A stretch of 64,000 nucleotides of DNA from contig CAVPWR010000008.1 of NCBI GenBank assembly GCA_963709555.1, positions 744,001 through 808,000 of the forward strand. The letters are read 5' to 3'. The stretch is from Sulfurisoma sp963709555. GTDB taxonomy: Bacteria > Pseudomonadota > Gammaproteobacteria > Burkholderiales > Rhodocyclaceae. The notes below the pieces were generated by a model. The model was given only the letters and a program-made list of their open reading frames with translations, did not search any database and was not told the DNA's origin. Below are positions 29,742 to 37,829 of this stretch, in pieces (within the stretch, counting starts at the first letter, position 1; every line of letters begins with the position of its first letter). Both the position numbers and the translations under genes were made by a program.

Positions 29742-30837
29742 TCCCGGCCCCCCACGCTCGCAACCCCGGCTCGCTGCCCCCCACGGGGGGGGCTCTCCCT
29801 CCTTGGGGCGGCTCGGCGGAGGGATGAAGTGCCAGCCGGCGCAGGCAGGTGTGCAGGTGGGCGTCGCCGCCGGCGGGGGCGAGTTGCGCAGCGGGCAGGC
29901 GCAGGCCCCAAGACAGCCCGGCGGCATGGGCATCGAGCACCCAGCGGGTGAGCCATGACAGGCGCTCTTCGACCGGCATGGCGGCGGGCAGGACATCCCA
30001 ATCGAGCCACACGGTCTGCGCGGCGGGGTCGGCGTATTGCTTGGTCATCAGCGGTGCGTCGGCGCCGAGCCGCGCCGCGGTTTTCCAGGCGACATGGCGC
30101 GGCGGGTCGGCCAGTTGGTGGCCGCGCAGGGCGAGGAAGTCCTCGCTGCCCGAGGGGTTGCGGGCGGCGTCGCCGGCGTGTCCGCCAAAAGTCGGCGGTG
30201 GCGGCACGGTGGCATTGGCCGGTCTGGGGTATACCAGGCAGCGCATGTCGGGCACGGCATAGGCCCAGGCCCGGATCAGGCCGAGCGGCCAATGGGTGTC
30301 GAGCGTCACGCGCGGCAGCGAAAGCCAGCCGCGCGCCGTGGCGGGAACGGCGAGGCGAGCGGCCGCGCTGGAGCGAGCGGGAACGTCGAGAATCTCTGGC
30401 ATGCCGCCGACAAGCCGAACCTGGACCTGGCGGCGCTCGTCGGCGCGTGCGTTGTGCAGCAGCAGCGTGAAGCGCGCGTTGTCCCCGGCGAACACAGGTT
30501 CGACGCGACCGGGCGCGAGTGACAGGTGGGCGAGGTTGCGGAAGGTATGGAGGATGGCGGTGACCCCCAGCCCGGCCAGCAGGAAGGTCAGGGCGTAGCC
30601 GAGGCTGAGGTTGTAGTTCATGGCGCCGAGCAGCATCACCACGAGCGAGGCGGCATAGCCGACGCCGGCGCGCGTCGGCAACACATAGACGCGGCGCTGG
30701 GTGAGGATGACCGGCGCGGGCTCGGGCGGGCGCACGCGCAGCGCCCAGCGGATGAATCGTTCCTGGAGCCATCCCCCCAGCCCCCTTCCCCGGGAAGGGG
30801 GTGACGGGTGTTCGGTCGCGCTGCGCGCGGCCTCCAT
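29728..30837 (-). CDS. DUF58 domain protein (partner of MoxR ATPase)
   Basis: 369 residues. Two membrane helices lie at about residues 55-100 (GVGYAASLVVMLLGAMNYNLSLGYALTFLLAGL, read in parts). Later comes the DUF58 signature GSEDFLALRGHQLADPPRHVAWKTAARL. DUF58 proteins accompany MoxR AAA+ ATPases; a cell-envelope role is inferred. Both ends are odd: the first 30 residues (PSPPSRGRGLGG) are encoded by a CCCTTCCCCGGGAAGGG palindrome, and the last 30 (PPQGGRAPPVGGSEPG) by a type B repeat. These terminal peptides probably have no conserved function. The real start may lie further in, but no Met is available before the helices. Confidence 0.85.
   Translation of the reverse strand: MEAARSATEHPSPPSRGRGLGGWLQERFIRWALRVRPPEPAPVILTQRRVYVLPTRAGVGYAASLVVMLLGAMNYNLSLGYALTFLLAGLGVTAILHTFRNLAHLSLAPGRVEPVFAGDNARFTLLLHNARADERRQVQVRLVGGMPEILDVPARSSAAARLAVPATARGWLSLPRVTLDTHWPLGLIRAWAYAVPDMRCLVYPRPANATVPPPPTFGGHAGDAARNPSGSEDFLALRGHQLADPPRHVAWKTAARLGADAPLMTKQYADPAAQTVWLDWDVLPAAMPVEERLSWLTRWVLDAHAAGLSWGLRLPAAQLAPAGGDAHLHTCLRRLALHPSAEPPQGGRAPPVGGSEPGLRAWGAGNGKE
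29746..29815 (+). repeat. GC-rich dispersed repeat, type B, copy 2
   Basis: CCCCCCACGCTCGCAA, GGCTCGCTGCCCCC, then a G run and CTCTCCCTCCTTGGGGCGGC. It shares both blocks with the copy at 23338. It forms the 3' end of the DUF58 gene and the sequence just upstream of the tgpA start. Confidence 0.75.
30187..30210 (+). repeat. dispersed short repeat, copy 7, inside the DUF58 gene
   Basis: AAAAGTCGGCGGTGGCGGCA then CGGT. On the coding strand it encodes T-V-P-P-P-P-T-F. Confidence 0.65.
30781..30801. repeat. CCCCTTCCCCGGGAAGGGG palindrome
   Basis: A perfect palindrome with half-site CCCCCTTCCC, at the 5' end of the DUF58 reading frame. GC-rich palindromes of this form are common extragenic repeats; only one copy is seen here. 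Confidence 0.6.
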
Positions 30838-30879
30838 GTCAATGACTATGCCGGTTCGGGGCCGGCCGCCTGGCGCCCA

Positions 30880-31815
30880 TCAGGGAATCGGCACCGCCTC
30901 GATCAGCCGCGCCGCGACCTCGGCCGGGCTCAGGCGGGCGATGCTTTCGCCGGCCGGGTGCAGGCGGTGACAGGCGACGCCGGGCAGGACCGTCTGTACG
31001 TCGTCGGGCAACACATGGTCGCGGCCTTCGAGCCAGGCCCAGGCGCGGGACGCCGCGAGCAGCGCCAGGGCGGCGCGCGGGCTGAGTCCCGCCTGCCAGT
31101 CCGGCGCTTCGCGGGTCTGCGCGATCAGTGCCTGGATGTAATCGATCAGCGCCTCCGAAACCTGCACGGCGCGCACTGCCTTCTGGTGGGCCAGCAGTTC
31201 GTCGGGGGCGAGGCAGGGCTGCAGGCCGGCGAGAACTTCGCGGCGGTCGATGCCGGCGAGCAGGTCGCGCTCGGCGGCACGATCGGGATAGCCGAGTTCG
31301 ATGCGCATCAGGAAACGGTCGAGCTGCGATTCGGGCAGGGGGTAGGTGCCGATCTGGGTCGAGGGATTCTGCGTGGCGATGACGAAAAATGGCTCGGGCA
31401 GCGGGCGGGTCTGGCCCTCGGCGGTGACCTGGCGTTCCTCCATCGCCTCGAGCAGCGCCGACTGGGTCTTGGGGGTGGCGCGGTTGACCTCGTCGGCGAG
31501 CACGACGTGGGTGAACACCGGCCCGGGATGGAAGCGGAAGGCGCCGCTGTCGCGGTCGAACACCGATACGCCGAGGATGTCGGCCGGCAGCATGTCGCTG
31601 GTGAACTGGATGCGCTGGAACGACAGGCCGAGCAACTGGGCCAGGGCGTGGGCCAGCGTGGTCTTGCCGACGCCCGGCAGATCCTCGATCAGCAGGTGGC
31701 CGCGGGCGAGCAGGCAGGCCAGTGCCAGCCGAATCTGGACTTCCTTGCCGAGGATGACCGTGCCGGTGGCACGCACGACATGTTCCAGCGGCTTCTTGAT
31801 CGAGGGGGAGAGCAT
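30880..31815 (-). CDS. MoxR-family AAA+ ATPase
   Basis: 311 residues. Walker A is EDLPGVGKTTLAHALA, Walker B VVLADEVNRATPKTQSALLEAMEE, and sensor 1 FFVIATQNPSTQIGTYPLPESQLDRFLM. This is the MoxR/RavA class of chaperone-like ATPases, normally encoded with a DUF58 and a transglutaminase protein, as here. The start at 31815 (MLSPSIKKPLEH) has GGAG upstream; 31833 is an alternative. It is first in the minus-strand operon and divergent from the histone-deacetylase-like gene, with about 66 bp between, so both promoters must be packed there. Confidence 0.92.
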   Translation of the reverse strand: MLSPSIKKPLEHVVRATGTVILGKEVQIRLALACLLARGHLLIEDLPGVGKTTLAHALAQLLGLSFQRIQFTSDMLPADILGVSVFDRDSGAFRFHPGPVFTHVVLADEVNRATPKTQSALLEAMEERQVTAEGQTRPLPEPFFVIATQNPSTQIGTYPLPESQLDRFLMRIELGYPDRAAERDLLAGIDRREVLAGLQPCLAPDELLAHQKAVRAVQVSEALIDYIQALIAQTREAPDWQAGLSPRAALALLAASRAWAWLEGRDHVLPDDVQTVLPGVACHRLHPAGESIARLSPAEVAARLIEAVPIP

Positions 31816-31881
31816 GCTGTCCAAGCTCCGCATTCGGTGGATAATGGAACCTTCGCAATCATTGTATGTCATTCGTTTCCG

Positions 31882-32811
31882 ATGACCACGACTGCCTTCA
31901 TAACCCACCGCGACTGCTTCGCCCACGACATGGGCAGCCACCATCCCGAGTGTCCCGAACGCCTGTCGGCGATCCAGGATCGCCTGATCGCGGCGCAACT
32001 CGATCTTTACCTGCAGCACCACGAAGCGCCGCTCGCGACCACGGAGCAACTGGCGCGGGTGCATCCGCCGCGCTACATCAAGACGCTGGAAATGAGCGCG
32101 CCGACGACGGGCATCTTCCACGTCAACCCGGACACGGCGATGAGCCCGGGGACGTGGACGGCAGCGCTGCGCGCAGCCGGTGCCGGGGTGATGGCGGTCG
32201 ACCTGGTGATGAAGGGCGAGGCCGAGAACGCCTTTTGCGCCGTGCGTCCGCCCGGGCACCATGCCGAGCGGGCCAAGGCCATGGGCTTCTGCTTCTTCAA
32301 CAACATCGCGGTGGCGGCGGCCCATGCCATCGCTCAGTATGGCCTCAAGCGCGTCGCGGTGATCGACTTCGACGTCCATCACGGCAATGGCACGGAGGAG
32401 ATTTTCGCCAACCACGAGAACGTGCTGATGGTCAGTACCTTCCAGCATCCGTTCTATCCCTATTGCGGCGCCGAGAACCAGGCGCCCAACATGTGCAACG
32501 TGCCGTTGCCGGCGCGCACGCGCGGCGACGGCTTCCGCGAGGTGGTGAACGAGGTGTGGATGCCGCGGTTGCGCGATTACGCCCCGGAAATGGTGTTCAT
32601 CTCGGCCGGCTTCGATGCCCACTACGAGGACGACATGGGCTCGCTGGGCCTGCTCGAGGCCGACTATGTCTGGGTGACCGAACAGTTGATGGCGGTCGCC
32701 CGCGAGTCGGCCCAGGGCCGCGTCGTTTCCATGCTGGAGGGAGGCTATGCCCTGTCGGCCCTGGCGCGCAGCGTCGCGGCGCACGTCAAGGTCATGGCGG
32801 ACCTGCACTAA
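31882..32811 (+). CDS. histone deacetylase-like amidohydrolase (HDAC/AcuC/AphA superfamily)
   Basis: 309 residues. Zinc-site and catalytic motifs are RPPGHHAERAKAMGFCFFNN, DFDVHHGNGTEEIF, SAGFDAHYEDDMG and the final EGGY. These are the full set for an active class II-type HDAC fold. Bacterial members deacetylate acetylpolyamines, acetoin-pathway enzymes or other acyl-lysine/amine substrates; which one applies here cannot be told. The ATG at 31882 is the first in the frame after the divergent promoter region. It is followed by dapA after 78 bp. Confidence 0.9.
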   Translation: MTTTAFITHRDCFAHDMGSHHPECPERLSAIQDRLIAAQLDLYLQHHEAPLATTEQLARVHPPRYIKTLEMSAPTTGIFHVNPDTAMSPGTWTAALRAAGAGVMAVDLVMKGEAENAFCAVRPPGHHAERAKAMGFCFFNNIAVAAAHAIAQYGLKRVAVIDFDVHHGNGTEEIFANHENVLMVSTFQHPFYPYCGAENQAPNMCNVPLPARTRGDGFREVVNEVWMPRLRDYAPEMVFISAGFDAHYEDDMGSLGLLEADYVWVTEQLMAVARESAQGRVVSMLEGGYALSALARSVAAHVKVMADLH

Positions 32812-32889
32812 CACGGTGTTACAACCTGGCCAAGCCCGGCGGGCCAATTCGACAGTAAAATCCAACATTTTCCCATTCGGATGCATGCC

Positions 32890-33768
32890 ATGATTCAAGG
32901 ATCGATTCCCGCCATCGTCACGCCCATGGCGGATGACGGCAGCCTCGACCTGCCGCGTCTCAAGAGCCTGCTCGACTGGCACATCGCCGAAGGTACGGAC
33001 GGCGTGGTCGTCGTCGGTACCACCGGCGAGTCGCCGACGGTGGATTTCGACGAGCATCACCGCCTGATCGAGACGGCCGTCCAGCATGTCGCCGGGCGCA
33101 TTCCGGTGATCGCCGGCACCGGCGGCAATGCCACGGCGGAAGCCATCGAACTCGGACAGTTCGCCAGGAAGGTCGGCGCCGATGCCCACCTCTCCGTCGT
33201 TCCCTACTACAACAAGCCGACGCAGGAAGGGCTGTACCAGCACTTCAAGGCCATCGCCGAAGCCGTCGACCTGCCGCTGATCCTTTACAACGTGCCGGGG
33301 CGCACGGTGGCCGATCTATCCAACGATACCGCGCTGCGCCTGGCGCAGGTGCCCAACATCGTCGGCATCAAGGACGCGACCGGCGACCTCGAGCGCGGCA
33401 GCGATCTGCTGAAGCGTGCGCCTAAGGATTTCGCCGTCTATAGCGGCGACGACGCCACGGCCATGCTGCTCACCCTGCTTGGCGGCAAAGGCACGATCTC
33501 CGTTACCGCAAATGTGGCGCCGCGCCTGATGCACGAGATGATCGCGGCGGCACTGGCTGGCGACGTGGCGAAGGCGCGCGAGCTCAACTTCCGTTTGCTG
33601 GGCCTGCACAGGCACCTGTTCGTCGAGGCCAACCCGATTCCGGTCAAATGGGCCTGCCAGCAGATGGGCCTGATCGGTGGCGGCATGCGCCTGCCGATGA
33701 CGCCGCTGTCTCCCGAATGCCACGACCGTGTCCGCGCCGCCATGCGCGAGGCCGGCATCCAACTTTGA
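32890..33768 (+). CDS. dapA: 4-hydroxy-tetrahydrodipicolinate synthase
   Basis: 292 residues, identical in length to E. coli DapA. The Schiff-base lysine is Lys161 (GIKDATGD) and the catalytic tyrosine is Tyr133 (LYNVPGRT). GTTGESPT near residue 45 binds pyruvate. It condenses pyruvate with aspartate semialdehyde in lysine and diaminopimelate synthesis. ATG 32890 (MIQGSIPAIVTPM) is chosen over 32881 because families begin there. bamC follows after 9 bp, the conserved dapA-bamC pair. Confidence 0.97.
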   Translation: MIQGSIPAIVTPMADDGSLDLPRLKSLLDWHIAEGTDGVVVVGTTGESPTVDFDEHHRLIETAVQHVAGRIPVIAGTGGNATAEAIELGQFARKVGADAHLSVVPYYNKPTQEGLYQHFKAIAEAVDLPLILYNVPGRTVADLSNDTALRLAQVPNIVGIKDATGDLERGSDLLKRAPKDFAVYSGDDATAMLLTLLGGKGTISVTANVAPRLMHEMIAAALAGDVAKARELNFRLLGLHRHLFVEANPIPVKWACQQMGLIGGGMRLPMTPLSPECHDRVRAAMREAGIQL

Positions 33769-33777
33769 TCGGAAAAT

Positions 33778-34908
33778 ATGTCAGAAAAACTCCGCTGGTT
33801 CCTCGTCATTTGCTCCGTCGCGGTGTTCGCCGGCTGTGGCAGTGTCGAGTCGAAGAAGATCGACTACAAGTCCTCGGGCAAGCTGCCGCCGCTCGAGGTT
33901 CCGCCCGACCTGACGCAGCCGACGCGCGACGACCGCTATGCCGTCCCTGACAGCGGCTCCAAGGGATCCGCCACCTTCTCGACCTACACCGGCGATCGTG
34001 CCGGCCAGCCCCGCGCCGATGCCAGGAGTGATGTCCTGCCGCAGGTGAGCAACATGCGCATCGATCGTTCCGGCACCCAGCGCTGGCTGGTGGTGAGCGG
34101 CATGCCGCCCGACAAACTGTGGCCGACGGTCAAGGATTTCTGGCAGGAAAGCGGCTTCATCGTCAACGTCGAACTGCCCGAGGCCGGCGTCATGGAAACC
34201 GATTGGGCGGAAAACCGCGCCAAGATCCCACAAGATGGACTCCGCAACTGGCTCGGCAAGGCGCTCGACTCGGTCTATTCGACGGCCGAGCGTGACAAGT
34301 TCCGAACCCGCCTCGAGAAGGGCGAGGCGGGCGTGACGGAAATCTATATCAGCCATCGCGGCATGTACGAGATCTACGTCACCGAAGGTCGCAGCGAAAC
34401 CAAGTGGCAGCCGCGCCCGGCCGAGCCCGAACTCGAGGCCGAGATGCTGCGCCGCCTGATGGTTCGGCTCGGTGCCACCGATGCCCAGGCCAAGACCCAG
34501 GCGGCGAAGCCGGTGGCGGTCGAGGAGAAGGCCAAGCTGGCGCGCGCCACCGATGGCAGCGGCACGCTTGAGTTGCAGGAAGGTTATGACCGCGCCTGGC
34601 GGCGTGTCGGACTCGCGCTCGATCGCGTCGGTTTCACCGTCGAGGATCGCGACCGTTCGCAGGGGCTTTATTTCGTCCGCTACGTAAACTCCGAACCGAC
34701 GGCGACAAAGGACGACAAGAGCTTCACTTCCAAGCTGATGTTCTGGAAGAGCGATGCGCCCAAGGTTGATCCCACTGCACGTTATCGCATCTACCTCAAG
34801 GGTGCGGGCAATGTCAGCACCGTGCAGGTGCTGACGCGCGAGGGCGGCGTAGACAAGTCCGACACGTCGAAGAAGATTCTCGGCCTGCTCTACGAACAGC
34901 TGAAGTAG
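33778..34908 (+). CDS. bamC: outer membrane assembly lipoprotein BamC (NlpB)
   Basis: 376 residues. Signal peptide with lipobox FAGC, Cys20. It is followed by the unstructured BamC N-terminal segment (YKSSGKLPPLEVPPDLTQP) that contacts BamD. Two helix-grip domains follow, about residues 85-210 and 250-376. It is part of the beta-barrel assembly machinery at the outer membrane. Position after dapA is diagnostic. The MBL-fold gene begins 14 bp downstream, so it may share this transcript. Confidence 0.92.
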   Translation: MSEKLRWFLVICSVAVFAGCGSVESKKIDYKSSGKLPPLEVPPDLTQPTRDDRYAVPDSGSKGSATFSTYTGDRAGQPRADARSDVLPQVSNMRIDRSGTQRWLVVSGMPPDKLWPTVKDFWQESGFIVNVELPEAGVMETDWAENRAKIPQDGLRNWLGKALDSVYSTAERDKFRTRLEKGEAGVTEIYISHRGMYEIYVTEGRSETKWQPRPAEPELEAEMLRRLMVRLGATDAQAKTQAAKPVAVEEKAKLARATDGSGTLELQEGYDRAWRRVGLALDRVGFTVEDRDRSQGLYFVRYVNSEPTATKDDKSFTSKLMFWKSDAPKVDPTARYRIYLKGAGNVSTVQVLTREGGVDKSDTSKKILGLLYEQLK

Positions 34909-34922
34909 CGTGCCGAGATAGC

Positions 34923-35685
34923 GTGCGATTTGCCTCGCTGGGTAGCGGCAGCAAGGGTAATGCCCTGGTTGTCGAGAGCGGGCGCACGCGGATTCTGATC
35001 GACTGCGGTTTCGGTCCGCGCGAGTTGGCGACACGCCTGGCGCGGCTGGGGCTGGCCCCGGAGGATCTGGATGCGATCCTCGTCACCCATGAACACAGCG
35101 ATCACGTCGGCGGCGTGGCGCGAGCCGCCAGCCGCTTTTCCCTCAGCGTGCATATGAGCCACGGTACCTGCACGGCGGCCGATCTTGCCGGGCAGGTCGA
35201 GGTCGGGCTAATTCGACAGTCATACGGTCTTTAGCGTCGGCGACCTGCAGATTCAGCCCTTCCCGGTTCCGCACGATGCACGCGAACCGACTCAGTTCGT
35301 GGTGGGCAATGGACAATGGCGCCTTGGGGTGCTGACCGATGCCGGCTGCGTGACGCCGCACATGGTCGAGATGCTCGATGGTTGCGATGGCTTGGTGCTG
35401 GAATGCAACCATGATGCGGACATGCTCCGCAACGGCAGTTATCCATGGTCACTCAAGCAGCGCGTCGGCGGGCGCCTTGGCCATCTGGACAACGCGGCAG
35501 CCGCTTCCCTGTTGGACCGGATTGATCGCCGCCGGCTGCAACATGTCGTGGCGGCCCACTTGAGCGAGCAGAACAACACGGCGGAATTGGCACGGGCGGC
35601 ATTGTCAGGCGTTCTGGGGTGCTCGGCGCGGGATGTAGCCGTTGCCAGTCAGTTGCATGGCTTCGACTGGCGCCAGATCTGCTGA
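34923..35685 (+). CDS. MBL-fold metal-dependent hydrolase (frame interrupted by one extra base)
   Basis: About 253 residues. The zinc site is TLVTHEHSDHVGGV-like (VTHEHSDHVGG) near residue 58, and later histidines occur in ECNHDADML and VAAHLSEQNN. It is related to the YycJ/WalJ or phosphoribosyl-phosphodiesterase-like MBL families. The first frame stops at 35234; the second carries on to 35685. Dropping one T from CTAATTCGAC near 35212 gives LIDSHTVFSVGDLQI and joins them. Start is GTG 34923. The shift is probably technical, given similar one-base changes elsewhere in the window. Confidence 0.8.
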
Positions 35686-35700
35686 TCTAGCCACAAAATG

Positions 35701-35730
35701 AAAAAGGCCAGCCGGAAGGCTGGCCTTTTT
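35701..35730. terminator. bidirectional intrinsic terminator
   Basis: AAAAAGGCCAGCC and GGCTGGCCTTTTT with a four-base loop: 13-bp stem plus A and T tracts on both flanks. It sits between the convergent MBL-fold and Met-rich lipoprotein genes. Confidence 0.95.
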
Positions 35731-35748
35731 GCGTTCTGGAGAACCGGA

Positions 35749-36037
35749 TTACTTCTTCGGCTCTTCTTTCTTGGCTTCCATGCCGGCCATGCCAGCCATG
35801 CCAGCCTGAGGAGCAGCGGCCGGGGCGCCAGCCATGCCAGCCATGCCGGCCTGGCCTTCCATACCCTTCTGACCTTCCATGCCGAGCCATGCCAGCCTGG
35901 GGAGCGGCGGCCGGGGCAGCAGCGGCGGGAGCGGGAGCAGCGGCGGGAGCGGGAGCGGCAGCAACCGGCTCTTCTTTTTTGCCGCAGGCGGAGACGGCGA
36001 GGGCGACCAGAGCGGCAACGAGGAGGGAGTTCTTCAT
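35749..36037 (-). CDS. small Ala/Pro- and Met/Gly-rich lipoprotein (frame interrupted)
   Basis: About 95 residues. It starts MKNSLLVAALVALAVSAC with a lipobox ending at Cys18. Then come GKKEEPVAAAPAP and an Ala/Pro linker, followed by repeats of G-M-x-G (GMEGQKGMEGQAGMAGMAG and GMAGMAGMEAKKEEPKK). The two halves are in different frames; deleting the A at about 35885 (GCCGAGCC to GCCGGCC) makes the GMAG repeats continuous. AGGA precedes the ATG. Met-rich exported proteins often bind copper or silver, but that is only a possibility here. The gene ends in a strong terminator. Confidence 0.65.
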
Positions 36038-36178
36038 GTTTTGCATTCCTTTATCGATAAGGTAAGGGTAAGTCGAAAGTAGAGCTCAAAAAAGACGGGG
36101 CGCGACCCAGTCAGCCTTGGATTATAGCAAGCTTACTCGGTTCAATGTAAACGGCATCAGACAGCATTTTTGCCAATA

Positions 36179-36649
36179 TCAATAACCGGTTGTCGACGGC
36201 GTGCAAACCTGGCCTTCTTCCCACAGGTCGTCAAAGCGCTGCCAGTAGGGGTGAATCTCGATATTGTCGTCGCTGACCAGCTTGCCGCGCGGATGCTCGG
36301 CGTGAAAGCGGATGGCGCCATGCAACTCGTCGGCAAGGACGAAGCGGTCAGCCAGCTGCCGCAAATGGTCGGGTGTCTGGCGGATCTCGATCTGGTGGCC
36401 GTGGCTGCGGATCAGATTGAGCAGTCGCGGATGCCGCGTTCGCAACGGGTCGAGGTTGTGTAGCACGATGTGCAGGCGGCGTGTCACTCCACCGCTGAGG
36501 AAACCCAGGAGGAGGGCGCTGCGCGCAGGATCGTCCAGGGTCATGCGCTCCAGATCGCCATCGAAAATGCGCAGTTCATGGTGAGCCGCGCGCAGGGTGG
36601 CGTCGATGGCAGCGCGGTAGCCGGCTTCGCTGTCGAATGGCTCGATCAT
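36179..36649 (-). CDS. conserved-looking hypothetical protein
   Basis: 156 residues, soluble, function unknown. Visible pattern: HHELRIFDGDLERMTLDDPARSALLLGFL, VTRRLHIVLHNLDPLRTRHPRLLNLI and FVLADELHGAIRFHAEHPRGKLVSDD in separate blocks. This resembles half of a phospholipase-D-like fold, but no HxKxxxxD motif is present. GGAGA precedes the ATG at 36649. It lies 20 bp after the RoxA-type gene on the same strand, so the two are likely co-transcribed. Confidence 0.6.
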   Translation of the reverse strand: MIEPFDSEAGYRAAIDATLRAAHHELRIFDGDLERMTLDDPARSALLLGFLSGGVTRRLHIVLHNLDPLRTRHPRLLNLIRSHGHQIEIRQTPDHLRQLADRFVLADELHGAIRFHAEHPRGKLVSDDNIEIHPYWQRFDDLWEEGQVCTPSTTGY

Positions 36650-36668
36650 GGTTCAGTCTCCGCTCCTG

Positions 36669-37790
36669 TTATCGGATTTCCAGAAAGCCGCAACGATACC
36701 ACTCGCACAGCAGGTCGAGACCGGCCGGACTGCAGTCGCGGATGGAGTCCAGTTCGCGGTGATCGGCCAATTGCCGGATCTGCGCGCGGTCGGCGCGGGG
36801 TACCTCGACAGCCTCGCCGTTGAGGAAGAACCGTGCTCCGGCGAACAGCAACTGGGTCCGGGCATCCAGCCGAATGCCGCGCCTGGCGCCGAGACCGGCG
36901 AAGCGGGCCGGGGCGATGGTCTTCTCGGGTGGGTCGAAGAATACGTGCGGCTTCGGTTCGGTCAACATGCCGCCAAGGAAGTCCCGGATGGAATCCCGGT
37001 TCCAGCTGACCTTGGCTAGGATGTCGGACACCTGGTCGATCATTGCGGAGCTGATTTGCGCCGGAGACTTTTGCCGCCGCAGATCGGGGTCGCGATAGCG
37101 GCCGTCGAGATGGACGGTGTCCTGCAAGTGCATCAAAAACTGCTCGGCCAGTTCCTGCGCCGGGAAGGCGCGGAAGCCGATCGACCAGGTCATGCATTCA
37201 CCCTCGGCGATCCCGTCGTGCGCCCATTCGGGGGGGAGATAGAGCATGTCGCCGGGTTCGAGCAGCCATTCGTGGGTCGGACGAAAATCGGCGAGGATGC
37301 GCACCGGCAGGCCATCGATCAGGCGCTGGTTGCGCTGCTTGCCGATGCGCCAGCGGCGGCGTCCGATGCCCTGCAGCAGGAAGACGTCATAGCTGTCGAA
37401 ATGCGGGCCGACACCGCCACCATCGGTGGCATAACTCACCATCAGGTCGTCGAGCCGGGCGTAGGGGATGAAGTCGAACTCGCGCATCAGGCGGTCGCCT
37501 TCGCGGCTCACCAGATTGACGCTCTGCACCAGCACGGACCAAGGCTTGGCGCGGCGCCTGAGCGACGCCGGATTGAACGGGCCGTGATCGAGCGACCAGC
37601 CGCCCGCCTGTGAAACCAGGCGCGATTCGACATCGTCGCGGGCGGCCAGCGTCAGCATGTCGTCACGTCCGCCGACACCCGGGACGCCGGTAAAGCCGGG
37701 GACGGCGCCGCGCACCAGCAGGGGTTTTTTTTGCCAGTAGTCGGCAAGGAATTCATCGGCACTCAGGCCGCCAAGCAGCGTCGGGATCAT
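36669..37790 (-). CDS. roxA: JmjC/cupin 2-oxoglutarate oxygenase, ribosomal protein uL16 arginine hydroxylase type
   Basis: 373 residues. The Fe(II) site is His130 and Asp132 (VGPHFDSYDVFLLQG) with His191 (WAHDG). The N-terminus (SADEFLADYWQKKPLLVRGA) and the winged-helix-like C-terminus match E. coli YcfD/RoxA, which hydroxylates Arg81 of L16 using O2 and 2-oxoglutarate. Codons 20-22 contain an unbroken run of eight A on the coding strand. It is divergent from rlmD, with 39 bp between the start codons, so both promoters overlap there; both gene products modify the large ribosomal subunit. Confidence 0.88.
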   Translation of the reverse strand: MIPTLLGGLSADEFLADYWQKKPLLVRGAVPGFTGVPGVGGRDDMLTLAARDDVESRLVSQAGGWSLDHGPFNPASLRRRAKPWSVLVQSVNLVSREGDRLMREFDFIPYARLDDLMVSYATDGGGVGPHFDSYDVFLLQGIGRRRWRIGKQRNQRLIDGLPVRILADFRPTHEWLLEPGDMLYLPPEWAHDGIAEGECMTWSIGFRAFPAQELAEQFLMHLQDTVHLDGRYRDPDLRRQKSPAQISSAMIDQVSDILAKVSWNRDSIRDFLGGMLTEPKPHVFFDPPEKTIAPARFAGLGARRGIRLDARTQLLFAGARFFLNGEAVEVPRADRAQIRQLADHRELDSIRDCSPAGLDLLCEWYRCGFLEIR

Positions 37791-37829
37791 GCGGCCATTA
37801 TAATCGCGCCTTTTTTCGAGGCGCCCGCC

